Shown in pieces: positions 25,025 to 33,300 of a stretch of 64,000 nucleotides of DNA. Positions within the stretch are counted from its first letter, which is position 1. Every line of letters begins with the position of its first letter. The stretch comes from an uncultured Lachnospiraceae bacterium. Its GTDB lineage: Bacteria; Bacillota; Clostridia; Lachnospirales; Lachnospiraceae. The DNA lies in the NCBI GenBank assembly GCA_946546945.1, contig CAMNOU010000001.1, positions 62,001 through 126,000 on the forward strand. Direction: 5' to 3'. The position numbers and the translations under genes are program-made. The notes beneath the pieces were generated by a model that did no database searches, was not told the origin of the DNA, and saw only the letters and a program-made list of their open reading frames with translations.

Positions 25025-25477
25025 ATGTTTGATCAGTATCTGATAGAAAAAGACAGTCTTCAGAATGTGGTGGAAGACGGAAAAGTGACCGGTTTTAAGT
25101 TTGGCGTACGCATAGCGGATTACCGGGGCTGTTTTTTATCGCTGCATAACGGATATTACATTACCTGCGACGGAGTGGAATACCCGAAGGAACTGCAGAG
25201 ATTTGAAATCAACGGGAAAGCACCGCGTGATTTTGAAGAGATAAAGACTTGTGTCTGGGAACACTGGGACTATGACGATACCGGATATGTGTATGTGACC
25301 AAAGAAGGCGGGCTTACTCCGGGAAAACATACGATCGGTCTGCAGCAGTCCATTCTGGCACAGTACGGCTACATGCCCTGGGATGAAGAATGGGTAAAGA
25401 ACCCGCCGGTTCCGGGAAGGGGCGCTTCCGGGAAGACGGATGTAGTCTGCATGTTCGAGATGGAATTACAGGAATAG
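25025..25477 (+). CDS. C-glycoside deglycosidase beta-subunit-like protein (DUF6379)
   Basis: The protein has 150 residues, predicted all-beta. The layout matches the small beta-sandwich subunit of C-glycoside deglycosidases (DfgB/CarC-type): FKFGVRIADYRG near residue 25, GYYITCDGVEYPKELQRFEINGKAP in the middle, HTIGLQQSILAQYGYMPW and a C-terminal FEMELQE. In that family the beta subunit completes the active site of the TIM-barrel alpha subunit, which cleaves 3-keto C-glycosides. The gene ends 12 bases before exactly such an alpha-subunit-like gene. The assignment is from memory of the family and needs a profile search; the pairing makes it credible. Confidence 0.72.
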   Translation: MFDQYLIEKDSLQNVVEDGKVTGFKFGVRIADYRGCFLSLHNGYYITCDGVEYPKELQRFEINGKAPRDFEEIKTCVWEHWDYDDTGYVYVTKEGGLTPGKHTIGLQQSILAQYGYMPWDEEWVKNPPVPGRGASGKTDVVCMFEMELQE

Positions 25478-25489
25478 GAGGGCGGAAAG

Positions 25490-26536
25490 ATGGCAATCAA
25501 AAGAGGCGTATCATTATACAGTTATCAGCAGGAGCAGTTTTTCCGCAGGATGACCTGGAAGGACCAGATCAGGGAAGTGCATGACAATCTGCATACTGAC
25601 GGCATCGAGATTATCGATGAGGCGGTGATCCGCAGATATCCGTTCCCCTCCGATGAATTTATTTTTGACTGGAACAGCTATATGGCGCGTTACAACATGA
25701 ATGCAGTGACGATGGATATTTATCTGGATGTGCATCAGTTCCGCGATCATGTCATGAATCACGCGGAGGCCGCTGAACGGCTGAAAAATGATATTAAGAT
25801 CGCTTCCAGAATGGGCTTTAAGAATGTGCGCTGCCTGTGCCTGGTGCCCACAGATGTGATCGAGATGGCTCTGCCGACAGCGGAAAAATACGATGTGCGC
25901 ATTGGGAAGGAAATCCATGCGCCGCTTCCGATCAAACCAGGTCTGACGCACAAAAACATTGACCCGGTGATGGATCCCAGAATGGTAGATCAGATGATTG
26001 AGATGATTGAACGCACCGGCACAAAACATGCCGGACTGGTGCCGGATTTCGGTATTTTCCAGCATTCGCCTACAGATCTGGCCATTGCTTACTATAAGCG
26101 TGTGATGAATCCGGATATGATCGACTTTATCCTGGAAAAGGCACAGGAAGGACTTATGGCGGGCGATATCGCTCCCCTGCTGGATGAGAAGTTCCCGGGG
26201 CACAAGATGAATTTCATGACGCTTGGAAGTCTTGTATTAAAGGAATCCAGCGCGAAGCCGGAAGATATTAAGGATATTATTCCTTATATCGTCAGCATTC
26301 ACGGCAAGTTCTATCATATGACCGAGATTGAAGGAAGGCCCGGGCAGTATGAGGATAAAGCCATCGACTATGAAACACCGATCCGGTATCTGAAGGAGTG
26401 CGGATTTGACGGATATATTGATTCTGAGTTTGAGGGACAGCGCTACTGTCAGGATGGCGGCGTGGATCAGATGATCGATGAGGTAGAACAGGTGCGTCGG
26501 CATCATGAAATGCTTACCCGTCTGATCGGAGAATAA
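25490..26536 (+). CDS. C-glycoside deglycosidase alpha-subunit-like TIM barrel
   Basis: The protein has 348 residues and is a sugar phosphate isomerase/epimerase-fold protein. Candidate Mn-binding residues are Glu141 and His143 (GKEIHAP), Asp186 (VPDFGIF), His271 (IHGKFYHM) and Glu313 (DSEFEGQRY). Long relatives of this type, always beside a DUF6379 partner, form the alpha/beta enzymes that cut the C-C bond of 3-keto C-glycosides by base-catalysed elimination (DfgA/CarB-type). Enzyme specificity, C- versus O-glycoside, cannot be read here. AGGAGGGCGG precedes the start. Confidence 0.75.
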   Translation: MAIKRGVSLYSYQQEQFFRRMTWKDQIREVHDNLHTDGIEIIDEAVIRRYPFPSDEFIFDWNSYMARYNMNAVTMDIYLDVHQFRDHVMNHAEAAERLKNDIKIASRMGFKNVRCLCLVPTDVIEMALPTAEKYDVRIGKEIHAPLPIKPGLTHKNIDPVMDPRMVDQMIEMIERTGTKHAGLVPDFGIFQHSPTDLAIAYYKRVMNPDMIDFILEKAQEGLMAGDIAPLLDEKFPGHKMNFMTLGSLVLKESSAKPEDIKDIIPYIVSIHGKFYHMTEIEGRPGQYEDKAIDYETPIRYLKECGFDGYIDSEFEGQRYCQDGGVDQMIDEVEQVRRHHEMLTRLIGE

Positions 26537-26548
26537 TGAGGTAGTGAC

Positions 26549-27268
26549 ATGGGTTTTCTGAGCTTCAACAGCCCGTTTGTTCAGGGATTATATAAAATTG
26601 CGAATATGATTCTGGTGAGTCTGATGTGGATCCTTTTTTGTATTCCGGTATTTACGGCAGGCGCATCGACGACTGCGCTGTATTATACCGTGCAGAAAAA
26701 TATCAAAAACAACAGAGGCGATTCCTGGAGCTGTTTCTGGCAGAGCTTTAAGGCAAATTTCAAACAATCTGTGCTGATCACACTCATTTTTATTGTGATC
26801 GCAGCCATTCTGCTGACGGATATCTCCATTTTGAATACGCTGACGGAAATGGGGAAGACAGCCGGTTACGCACGTATTTTCTTTTATGTAGTCCTCGGGG
26901 TAGTGTGTGTATACGCGTTTTGGGTCTTCGCCTATATCGCGCGTTTCAAAAGTACCATCAAAGACACCCTGAAAAATGCAATGGCTCTTGCGGTCATGCA
27001 TTTCCCGGTCACCATTGTGGTCGCTGCGATCGGTGCATTTTCCATCTTCCTGATCTGGCTTGTCCACGTGGCGGTTGTGATCATGCCCGCGGCAAGCGTC
27101 GTGATGATGAGTATCTTTACAGAGAAGGTCTTCCGGCTGTACATGACAGAATCCGATAAACGCGATGAGGATGAGCGCAACATGGAATGGCACGATGACT
27201 ATGAAGATGCGCCGGGAAAATTTGACAGAAATGGCGGGAAGAAGAGCTTGTGGAAAAGAAAAAGATAA
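26549..27268 (+). CDS. YesL family membrane protein (DUF624)
   Basis: The protein has 239 residues with about five hydrophobic segments (near 15-40, 75-95, 105-130, 150-170 and 172-195) and the family's opening GFLSFNSPFVQGLYKIANMI. YesL proteins recur in Firmicute sugar operons next to LplABC-type importers and their function is unknown. The charged C-terminus overlaps the next gene by 19 bases, which implies translational coupling. Confidence 0.82.
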   Translation: MGFLSFNSPFVQGLYKIANMILVSLMWILFCIPVFTAGASTTALYYTVQKNIKNNRGDSWSCFWQSFKANFKQSVLITLIFIVIAAILLTDISILNTLTEMGKTAGYARIFFYVVLGVVCVYAFWVFAYIARFKSTIKDTLKNAMALAVMHFPVTIVVAAIGAFSIFLIWLVHVAVVIMPAASVVMMSIFTEKVFRLYMTESDKRDEDERNMEWHDDYEDAPGKFDRNGGKKSLWKRKR

Positions 27269-27906
27269 CAGAGGGCATGACCGGCAGGCAGAAAGCCGCC
27301 TGGTTCTGGTATTATTACAAATGGTTTGTGATCCTGGCTGTCGGACTGGGGCTGTTCGCCGTGTGGGGCGCAGTTTCGGTACACAGAGAATATAATAAAG
27401 AGTATATTGCAAACGTACAGTTCGTAAATTGCGAGACCTATACGGTGGATCAGAGCGATTATTTCGACCGGTTTCTGAATGAATACGGATATGAGGAAGA
27501 TACATTGATCGGTGTGGATTCCACGGTAGAAGTGAATCTGGACGGAGGGGGGCAGTCTTCTGCCTCCGGTCTTCAGGTTCTCGCGGCCATGTTCCTGACC
27601 GGAGAGATGGATCTTTTTATATCCGATGAGCCTCTGTTTGCTCTGGAGTGCGAAAAGAATGCGTTCGCTGATTTAAGGACCGTGCTCACAGAAAGCCAGC
27701 TGGAGACGTATGCGTCTTCCCTTTATTATGCCGAAAATCCGGAAACCGGAGAACAGGTTCCGTGCGGCCTGTATCTGGCAGACACCGCGGTGTGCCGGAC
27801 AGAACAATTCTACCGTGCGGAGGATTCCCCGGTGATTGGGGTCGCGAGCCAGTCACAGGCAGCGGAAGAGGATGTTGTCCGGCTGCTGGAATACTTCATG
27901 AAATAA
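27250..27906 (+). CDS. Membrane-anchored extracytoplasmic protein, unknown
   Basis: The protein has 218 residues from GTG 27250 (alternative ATG 27277). A Lys-rich N-terminus and one membrane segment (WFVILAVGLGLFAVWGAVSV, about 25-45) are followed by an acidic domain outside the cell. Stretches such as MDLFISDEPLFALEC suggest a binding-protein-like lobe. I do not recognise a characterised family. Overlap with YesL suggests the two act together. Confidence 0.6.
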   Translation: MEKKKITEGMTGRQKAAWFWYYYKWFVILAVGLGLFAVWGAVSVHREYNKEYIANVQFVNCETYTVDQSDYFDRFLNEYGYEEDTLIGVDSTVEVNLDGGGQSSASGLQVLAAMFLTGEMDLFISDEPLFALECEKNAFADLRTVLTESQLETYASSLYYAENPETGEQVPCGLYLADTAVCRTEQFYRAEDSPVIGVASQSQAAEEDVVRLLEYFMK

Positions 27907-27934
27907 AAAGCAGGAAAAGAGGGTTCCCTGGAAG

Positions 27935-28630
27935 ATGAAACAGAAAAAGAAATTAACGATTGTACTTGTTATTGTGATCGCAGCCGTCATTGCGGCAATC
28001 GCTGCGGTGGTGCTGATCAGGAAAAATACACATGCACCGGCCCCTGAACAGACGGCGGCTGACCTGATCCGGGATACAGCTGATCTGGCTGTCGCGGAGG
28101 CTTATTGCTGTGATCTGACCGTGTACGGCGACGACAACACAAAGCTTTGGGTATGCTTTGACGAAGAAAAGCAGGAATTCGTCAACCGCGTCGGGGATGA
28201 GCCCGCGCTGCAGGGAGTTTATACACTGAATGGAAATGAGATCATTACCACTGCTTCCGATGAAGATGGGAATGAACTGGCTTCCATCAGATATATCCTG
28301 GATGACAGGTACCTGCTGATCGAAGATGGCATGTACTCCGGGGATATCCCTGAGGGAGAAACGTTCGATGCTTCCGCAGAGAAAACGGACAGTTCGGGAA
28401 TGCTGATTCGCTATACCTTTCAAAAGGACGGCACCTATACCTGTCTGGAGGTCCCCGCAGGAAAGTCGGAAAAAGAAGGAACCGTTATGGAGGGAACCTA
28501 TAAAAAGAATGGAAATCTGATCGAGAGGACCCTGAGCGGCAACGAAATGATTCCGTTTTATGTATATGCCGGTCATCTGTTCCCGTCCTATTACGTGGAG
28601 ACAGAGGCACCGGAATTCGATGAAAAATAA
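27935..28630 (+). CDS. Membrane-anchored extracytoplasmic protein, unknown
   Basis: The protein has 231 residues with an N-terminal anchor (residues about 7-28, Val/Ile/Ala-rich) after KQKKK, then a soluble, mainly beta domain with a repeated pattern: GVYTLNGNEIITT near 90 and GTYKKNGNLIERT near 190. It is similar to small lipocalin- or meander-like repeat proteins. It has no enzyme motif. It sits between the YesL pair and the glucokinase in the same direction. Confidence 0.55.
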   Translation: MKQKKKLTIVLVIVIAAVIAAIAAVVLIRKNTHAPAPEQTAADLIRDTADLAVAEAYCCDLTVYGDDNTKLWVCFDEEKQEFVNRVGDEPALQGVYTLNGNEIITTASDEDGNELASIRYILDDRYLLIEDGMYSGDIPEGETFDASAEKTDSSGMLIRYTFQKDGTYTCLEVPAGKSEKEGTVMEGTYKKNGNLIERTLSGNEMIPFYVYAGHLFPSYYVETEAPEFDEK

Positions 28631-28664
28631 AGATAGAAAAAACGAGAGTGGGAGGAGAATTGTT

Positions 28665-29600
28665 ATGAAAAAATATGCCTTTGGAGTTGATATCGGAGGA
28701 ACGACCGTAAAAATGGGCTTTTTCTCTGTTTCCGGAGAACTCCTGGACAAATGGGAGATCAAGACCGATACATCAGATGCCGGAAAAAACATTCTTCCGG
28801 ACATCGCAGCCTCCATCAAAGACAAACTGGAGGCAGACCATATCGCGGCTGAAGAAGTCAGCGGGATCGGAATGGGCATACCGGGACCTGTCGATGACGA
28901 GGGCAATGTGCTGAAATGTGTCAATCTGGGATGGGGTGTATTTAATGTGGAGAAGGAGATGACAGATCTGACCGGAATCCCTGCAAAAGCCGGCAATGAC
29001 GCGAATGTTGCCGCTCTCGGAGAGATGTACCAGGGAGGCGGAAAAGGTTATTCCAATGTCGTTATGGTCACGCTGGGAACCGGCGTGGGCGGAGGCATCA
29101 TCCTGAACGGAAAGATCCTGTCCGGAACCCACGGAGCAGCCGGCGAGATTGGACATTTCCCGGTCAATGACGAGGAAACAGAGTGTTGCGGATGCGGCAA
29201 GAAAGGCTGTCTGGAGCAGTATGCCTCTGCGAACGGAATCGCGAGAGTCGCAAGACAGAGACTGGCAGCGACCGAAGACGAGACCGTTCTTCGCAGCCTG
29301 GAGACGGTTACATCGAAGGATATCTTTGATGCTGCCAAGGAAGGAGATGCATTTTCCCTGCAGCTGGTGGATGATCTGGGCCGCATGATCGGAAAGGCAT
29401 GCGCCAATATCGCAATCGTAGTGGATCCGGAGATCTTTGTCATTGGCGGCGGTGTATCAAAGGCAGGAGCAATCCTGACCGATGTCATTGAGAAATATTA
29501 TAAAGAATATGCTTTTCATGCATCCCGTGAAACCAGGATCAGCCTGGCTACGCTTGGTAATGATGCAGGCATCTTCGGCGGAGTGAAGATGGTACTCTGA
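28665..29600 (+). CDS. ROK family glucokinase
   Basis: The protein has 311 residues from ATG 28665, set by GGGAGGAG upstream; an open frame extends further 5' but lacks a site. The ATP motif is GVDIGGTTVKMGFF, followed by GNDANVAALGE with the catalytic Asp, then GTGVGGGIILNGKI. The ROK zinc cluster is EIGHFPVNDEETECCGCGKKGCLEQYAS (as pieces: GHF, CCGCGKKGC). It should phosphorylate free glucose, the expected end product of the deglycosylation steps, linking this operon to glycolysis. Confidence 0.92.
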   Translation: MKKYAFGVDIGGTTVKMGFFSVSGELLDKWEIKTDTSDAGKNILPDIAASIKDKLEADHIAAEEVSGIGMGIPGPVDDEGNVLKCVNLGWGVFNVEKEMTDLTGIPAKAGNDANVAALGEMYQGGGKGYSNVVMVTLGTGVGGGIILNGKILSGTHGAAGEIGHFPVNDEETECCGCGKKGCLEQYASANGIARVARQRLAATEDETVLRSLETVTSKDIFDAAKEGDAFSLQLVDDLGRMIGKACANIAIVVDPEIFVIGGGVSKAGAILTDVIEKYYKEYAFHASRETRISLATLGNDAGIFGGVKMVL

Positions 29601-29654
29601 TGCCGTAAGCGGTGCCCTTTGCCGAAGCAGAACTGCAAAAGCAAAAATATACGC

Positions 29655-29697
29655 AAAAATAATGCGCTTCACAAATCTGTGAGGCGCATTATTTTGT
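29655..29697. terminator. Bidirectional intrinsic terminator
   Basis: The stem AATGCGC-TTCAC / GTGA-GGCGCATT (29661-29690) has an A-run before it and ATTTTG after it. It lies between the convergent glucokinase and MATE genes. Confidence 0.75.
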
Positions 29698-29704
29698 TCC
29701 CGAT

Positions 29705-29743
29705 TCAACAATCCTTCTTCGTCATGAGTCCAAACTCGCGACG
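29705..29743. repeat. 39-bp repeat copy A (3' end of the MATE gene)
   Basis: This 39-base stretch, starting at the MATE stop codon, is repeated without mismatch at 41664-41702. It includes the codons for the C-terminal FGLMTKKDC. Being within the intact gene, this is probably the original copy. Confidence 0.85.
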
Positions 29744-31039
29744 GATCAGGACGGCCCCCAGAAGGAAACTGATTACGTCCGCGGCCGCCTGTGTCCAGAG
29801 GATTCCTTCATATCCCCACAGTCTTGCGAACAGGAAGAATACGATCAGGAAGACATACCCCTGCCGGCTTGTAGAAAGAACCAGTCCCTGAAGCGCCTTC
29901 CCGAGCGAAAGGAAGATGATCATGATGAAGATGCTCATGGACATGAAGACAATCGTAATACACAAAAGCCGGATCATATGTGCGCCTGTCGTGATGATCA
30001 TCGGGTCTTTTAAAAACAGGGACATCAGCTGCGGTGCAGCAAGAAGAACAGCAGTGGTGACAATTCCGGACAGAATCAAAAGGAATACAAATATCTGACG
30101 GATCAGTTTCATCATGCGCTCACGTTTGCCTGCGCCATAGAAATAACCGATGATTGGCTGAGATCCAAAGATGAAGCCTACCAGAACCAGAACCGCAATG
30201 CTGTTTACTTTGAGTGCAATGCCCATGGCAGCGATTTTATCATTTCCATAAGGAAGGAGATGGTGGTTCAGAACCATCTGACAGATGCTCTGGGTAATAT
30301 TTGCGATTCCGTTTGAAATGCCGAGTGCCAGGCACTCCCATGCCCATTTGCCCGGCAGACGCATCATGCGCGGATCCAGGGAATAGTGCTGTGTTTTTTT
30401 CAGGATGATCAGAATATAGTAAACATCAGTAAATACATAGCCAATGACCGATGCGATCGCGGCACCGGCTGCACCCAGTCCAAGGAGTGAGATGAAAATC
30501 GGATCCAGGATAATATTGATGACGACTCCGAGAATCGACCCGATCATGGACTCCTTTGCCAGACCTTCCGCCCGAAGCTGATTGGAAGGGATAAAGGATA
30601 CCACGATGAGAGGGGCACCGATGGAAAGCCAGGTGTAGTAGGGGATGGCATGCGAAAGGGTATCGGCATCCGCACCCATGGCCAGAAGGAGCGGATGACG
30701 GAAAAGCAGCAGCACAACGGCAGCTGCGGCACCCGCAAGGAGTGCCGTGTAGAAAGAAAACGATGTCACCCGCCGGACTCCTTTGTAATTCTGCATGCCT
30801 AAAAGACGTGAGATCAGGGAACTGCCCCCCTGGGCAAAAATATTTCCAAGTGCCATCAACAGCGTAAAGACTGGTGCGCAGATGGATACGCCGGCGACCA
30901 GCAGTGTGTTCTGCGTGGCGGAAATGAACCAGGTGTCAGCTATATTGTAGATGATGCTCACGACAAGGCTTAAGACCAGGGGCAGAGATAATTCGATATA
31001 TACTTTGAAGCTGTCTTCTCTTTCAAAAACATTTGTCAT
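29705..31039 (-). CDS. MATE family efflux transporter
   Basis: The protein has 444 residues with twelve predicted helices in two halves and the typical opening LSLPLVLSLVVSIIYNIADTWF. The family exports drugs, flavonoids and other organic cations against Na+ or H+. The gene follows the sigma-54 activator by 22 bases in the same direction, so it is probably co-transcribed with the regulator. It may export a product or toxic aglycone of the pathway; that link is inference. Confidence 0.88.
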   Translation of the reverse strand: MTNVFEREDSFKVYIELSLPLVLSLVVSIIYNIADTWFISATQNTLLVAGVSICAPVFTLLMALGNIFAQGGSSLISRLLGMQNYKGVRRVTSFSFYTALLAGAAAAVVLLLFRHPLLLAMGADADTLSHAIPYYTWLSIGAPLIVVSFIPSNQLRAEGLAKESMIGSILGVVINIILDPIFISLLGLGAAGAAIASVIGYVFTDVYYILIILKKTQHYSLDPRMMRLPGKWAWECLALGISNGIANITQSICQMVLNHHLLPYGNDKIAAMGIALKVNSIAVLVLVGFIFGSQPIIGYFYGAGKRERMMKLIRQIFVFLLILSGIVTTAVLLAAPQLMSLFLKDPMIITTGAHMIRLLCITIVFMSMSIFIMIIFLSLGKALQGLVLSTSRQGYVFLIVFFLFARLWGYEGILWTQAAADVISFLLGAVLIRREFGLMTKKDC

Positions 31040-31061
31040 TGCCAGGATTCACTTTCTGTAT

Positions 31062-32576
31062 TTACTCTTTTTTTCCGGGATAATCAATATGGTACTGTTT
31101 GATCTTCCGCGATATGGTGGACGCATTGATGTTCAGCTTTTTTCCCGCTTCCCTTAAGCTGCCGGAACTTTGCAGGGTCCGCTCCAGAAGCTGCTTTTCA
31201 AACTGCGCGACGGCATTATTGAAATCCTGATCGGAGGCCAGCTGGCTCTGCTCCGCAGAAATATTTAAGAGGCTTGTGATGATACTGTCATCGACATGCC
31301 CGATGCCGGCGCTGCAAAGGACCAGATACTCAATGATGTTTTCCAGCTCCCGGATATTGCCCGGCCAGTGGTATTGCCGCATAAATCCGTACTGCCGCTC
31401 AGTCAGCGAAAAAGTGCTGTCATATTTTTTCGTAAAGACATCGATAAAGTGCCTGCAGAGCGCTTCTATATCAGCGCTTCTCTCTCTTAAGGGAGGCACC
31501 TGGATCGGGATCACGTTCAGCCGGTAGTACAGATCCTGGCGGAAGGTTCCGTTCTCGATCTTTGCCTTCAGATCCGAGTTGGTGAGGGCCAGAAAACGGA
31601 TATCCAGTTTGATGGTATGAGAACCTCCGATTCTGGTGATTTCCTGCTGCTGAATGGCCCGAAGAAGTTTGACCTGCAGATCCATCGGCATGTCGCCAAT
31701 CTCATCGAGCATCAGCGTACCGTGATTTGCCATCTCGAACAGGCCGGTCTTTCCTTTGGCACTGGCGCCGGAGAAGGCCCCTTTTTCATAGCCGAAGAGT
31801 TCAGATTCCAGCAGGTTGGGAGGAATGGCGGCGCAGTTGATCTTGATGAATGGTTTTTTACTGCGCTTGCTGAGTTTGTAGATCTCATCTGCGATGACTT
31901 CTTTTCCGCAGCCGGATTCTCCGGTGATCAGCACGGTCGCATCGGACGGGGCGATATGGCTGATCAGAGTCCAGATGTTTGAAAGGGTCGTGTCTTTACC
32001 GATCAGATCAGAAGACAAGTGCTCATTGGCAGATTTTTCTATGTTTTTTTCATTCGCATTCTGCAGTTCCTGAAGGAAGGTGTCAAAATCATTCCGCAGA
32101 GATTTCAAAGTGACGATCGGCCGGCTGCAGGCAACAACCTGATGCAGATTCCCTTCGCTGTCAAAAATCGGCGTTCCCGACACATACCCCATCAGCGGCT
32201 CCCCCGAAGCGTAGGTGGTGGAGAGACGGAAAGCGGATTTGTGTGTCTTTAAGACATCCGGAACCGCGCCTCCTGTAAATATTTTGTCAGAGCCGATCAG
32301 ATCATAGACATTATGGTCAAGAACCTGGTCTGCGCGGATGCCGGTATTGCGTGTATAAGCCGGGTTGACATAGATGACGCTGCCGGTATTGTCGGTAATA
32401 AAGATGCTGTCATCCAGGGTATCAATAATCTCCTTGAAATCAATCCCGCTCCGGAAAAAATAATCCAGATCACGGTCGATTTTTTCAAGTTCCTCACATA
32501 AGGTATCGTCCGATATTTTTGAAATAACATCCCGGAGTTTTTTTCGGATTTCACTAATGGTCTGATATTGATTCAT
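31062..32576 (-). CDS. Sigma-54-dependent transcriptional activator (PAS-AAA+-Fis HTH)
   Basis: The protein has 504 residues. A PAS domain lies near 45-155 (DDSIFITDNTGSVIYVNPAYTR). The AAA+ domain has Walker A GESGCGKE (219-226), loop 1 GAFSGA (266-271, a Thr-to-Ser variant of the usual GAFTGA) and Walker B GTLMLDEIG (286-294). A Fis-type HTH closes the protein (LREAGKKLNINASTISRKIK). It should respond to a small ligand through PAS and remodel RpoN-RNA polymerase at -24/-12 promoters. The ideal target lies about 0.7 kb away at 33301, with an inverted-repeat enhancer at 33200-33231. Confidence 0.93.
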   Translation of the reverse strand: MNQYQTISEIRKKLRDVISKISDDTLCEELEKIDRDLDYFFRSGIDFKEIIDTLDDSIFITDNTGSVIYVNPAYTRNTGIRADQVLDHNVYDLIGSDKIFTGGAVPDVLKTHKSAFRLSTTYASGEPLMGYVSGTPIFDSEGNLHQVVACSRPIVTLKSLRNDFDTFLQELQNANEKNIEKSANEHLSSDLIGKDTTLSNIWTLISHIAPSDATVLITGESGCGKEVIADEIYKLSKRSKKPFIKINCAAIPPNLLESELFGYEKGAFSGASAKGKTGLFEMANHGTLMLDEIGDMPMDLQVKLLRAIQQQEITRIGGSHTIKLDIRFLALTNSDLKAKIENGTFRQDLYYRLNVIPIQVPPLRERSADIEALCRHFIDVFTKKYDSTFSLTERQYGFMRQYHWPGNIRELENIIEYLVLCSAGIGHVDDSIITSLLNISAEQSQLASDQDFNNAVAQFEKQLLERTLQSSGSLREAGKKLNINASTISRKIKQYHIDYPGKKE

Positions 32577-32676
32577 ATGAACCTCCTCTTATTAAGAGTT
32601 CCTGATTTTCAGTATAACAAGCAGAGCGGAATTTGTAAATCTATGTTGAAAAAGGCTTTTTTCGGAATTGTAAATC

Positions 32677-32692
32677 CGGCATGAAATTTGTA
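32677..32692 (+). promoter_or_regulatory. Possible weaker sigma-54 promoter before the CsoR-like gene
   Basis: CGGCATG-AAAT-TTGTA resembles the -24/-12 consensus with GG and GT ten bases apart; the -12 GC is GT here. It lies about 85 bases before the CsoR-like start. It is less convincing than the site at 33301. Confidence 0.3.
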
Positions 32693-32718
32693 TACTTATC
32701 TTTAAGGAGACTGACATC

Positions 32719-32739
32719 AGGTACGTCTCGGACGTACTT
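32719..32739 (+). repeat. GTACGTC palindrome in leader
   Basis: The perfect 7-bp stem GTACGTC-TCG-GACGTAC, extended by a G-U and an A-T pair, lies in the CsoR-like leader. It is related to the palindromes at 9160 and 41756. Confidence 0.4.
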
Positions 32740-32777
32740 GCCGGTTTTGAAATAAACTTAAAATGATGAGGTGTAAA

Positions 32778-33182
32778 ATGCAGAAGGATATAACGAACAA
32801 GATTATCGGTAAAAATAATGCAGAAAACGTTCATGAGGAATCCGGTTACCCTCAAACACATCTGCATGAGCATGAACACGGGCATGACCACACGCACCCG
32901 CATGAGCACGGGCACGATCACATTCACCCGAATGCCAAAGCAGTTTCTAACCGTCTGGCCAAAGCCATCGGACATCTGGAAGCGGTCAAGCGAATGGTGG
33001 ACAGGGGCGAGGACTGTTCTGAAATTCTGGTACAGCTTGCGGCGGTGCGTTCCGCGATCAACAATGCAGGAAAAGTCATCCTAATGGATCACCTGAATCA
33101 TTGCATGGTGGATGCAGTTGAAGATGGAGACCTGGAGAAGCTGAAAGAGTTCAGCGAAGCCATCAAGATCTTTATAAAATAA
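32778..33182 (+). CDS. CsoR/FrmR-family metal-sensing regulator with a His-rich N-terminus
   Basis: The protein has 134 residues from ATG 32778, chosen for GAGGTG upstream; ATG 32763 would add five residues without a site. Residues 28-50 have His at every second position (twelve His). The CsoR-family helical core follows, with metal ligands Cys80, His105 and Cys109 at the exact Cys-x24-His-x3-Cys spacing of copper-sensing CsoR. It should be a tetrameric repressor that releases DNA on Cu(I) or a similar metal; the His tail may bind Ni or Zn. No metal transporter is adjacent, so its target here is unclear. It may regulate the neighbouring enzymes. Confidence 0.82.
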   Translation: MQKDITNKIIGKNNAENVHEESGYPQTHLHEHEHGHDHTHPHEHGHDHIHPNAKAVSNRLAKAIGHLEAVKRMVDRGEDCSEILVQLAAVRSAINNAGKVILMDHLNHCMVDAVEDGDLEKLKEFSEAIKIFIK

Positions 33183-33199
33183 TCCAGTTTGATTTCCAA

Positions 33200-33231
33200 T
33201 CTGCAACAGAAATACGCTCCCATGTTGCAGA
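33200..33231. promoter_or_regulatory. Inverted repeat, candidate sigma-54 activator binding site
   Basis: TCTGCAACA and TGTTGCAGA are perfect 9-bp inverted arms with a 14-base spacer, so the half-sites lie about 23 bases (two helical turns) apart. The site ends about 70 bases upstream of the -24 box, the usual enhancer distance for Fis-type activators such as the one encoded at 31062-32576. Confidence 0.7.
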
Positions 33232-33300
33232 AATGAAACACAAAATATGTAAAGAGACAAAAAAAGCCCGAAAAACGGGTGTTTTCCGGGAATGAAAAAC

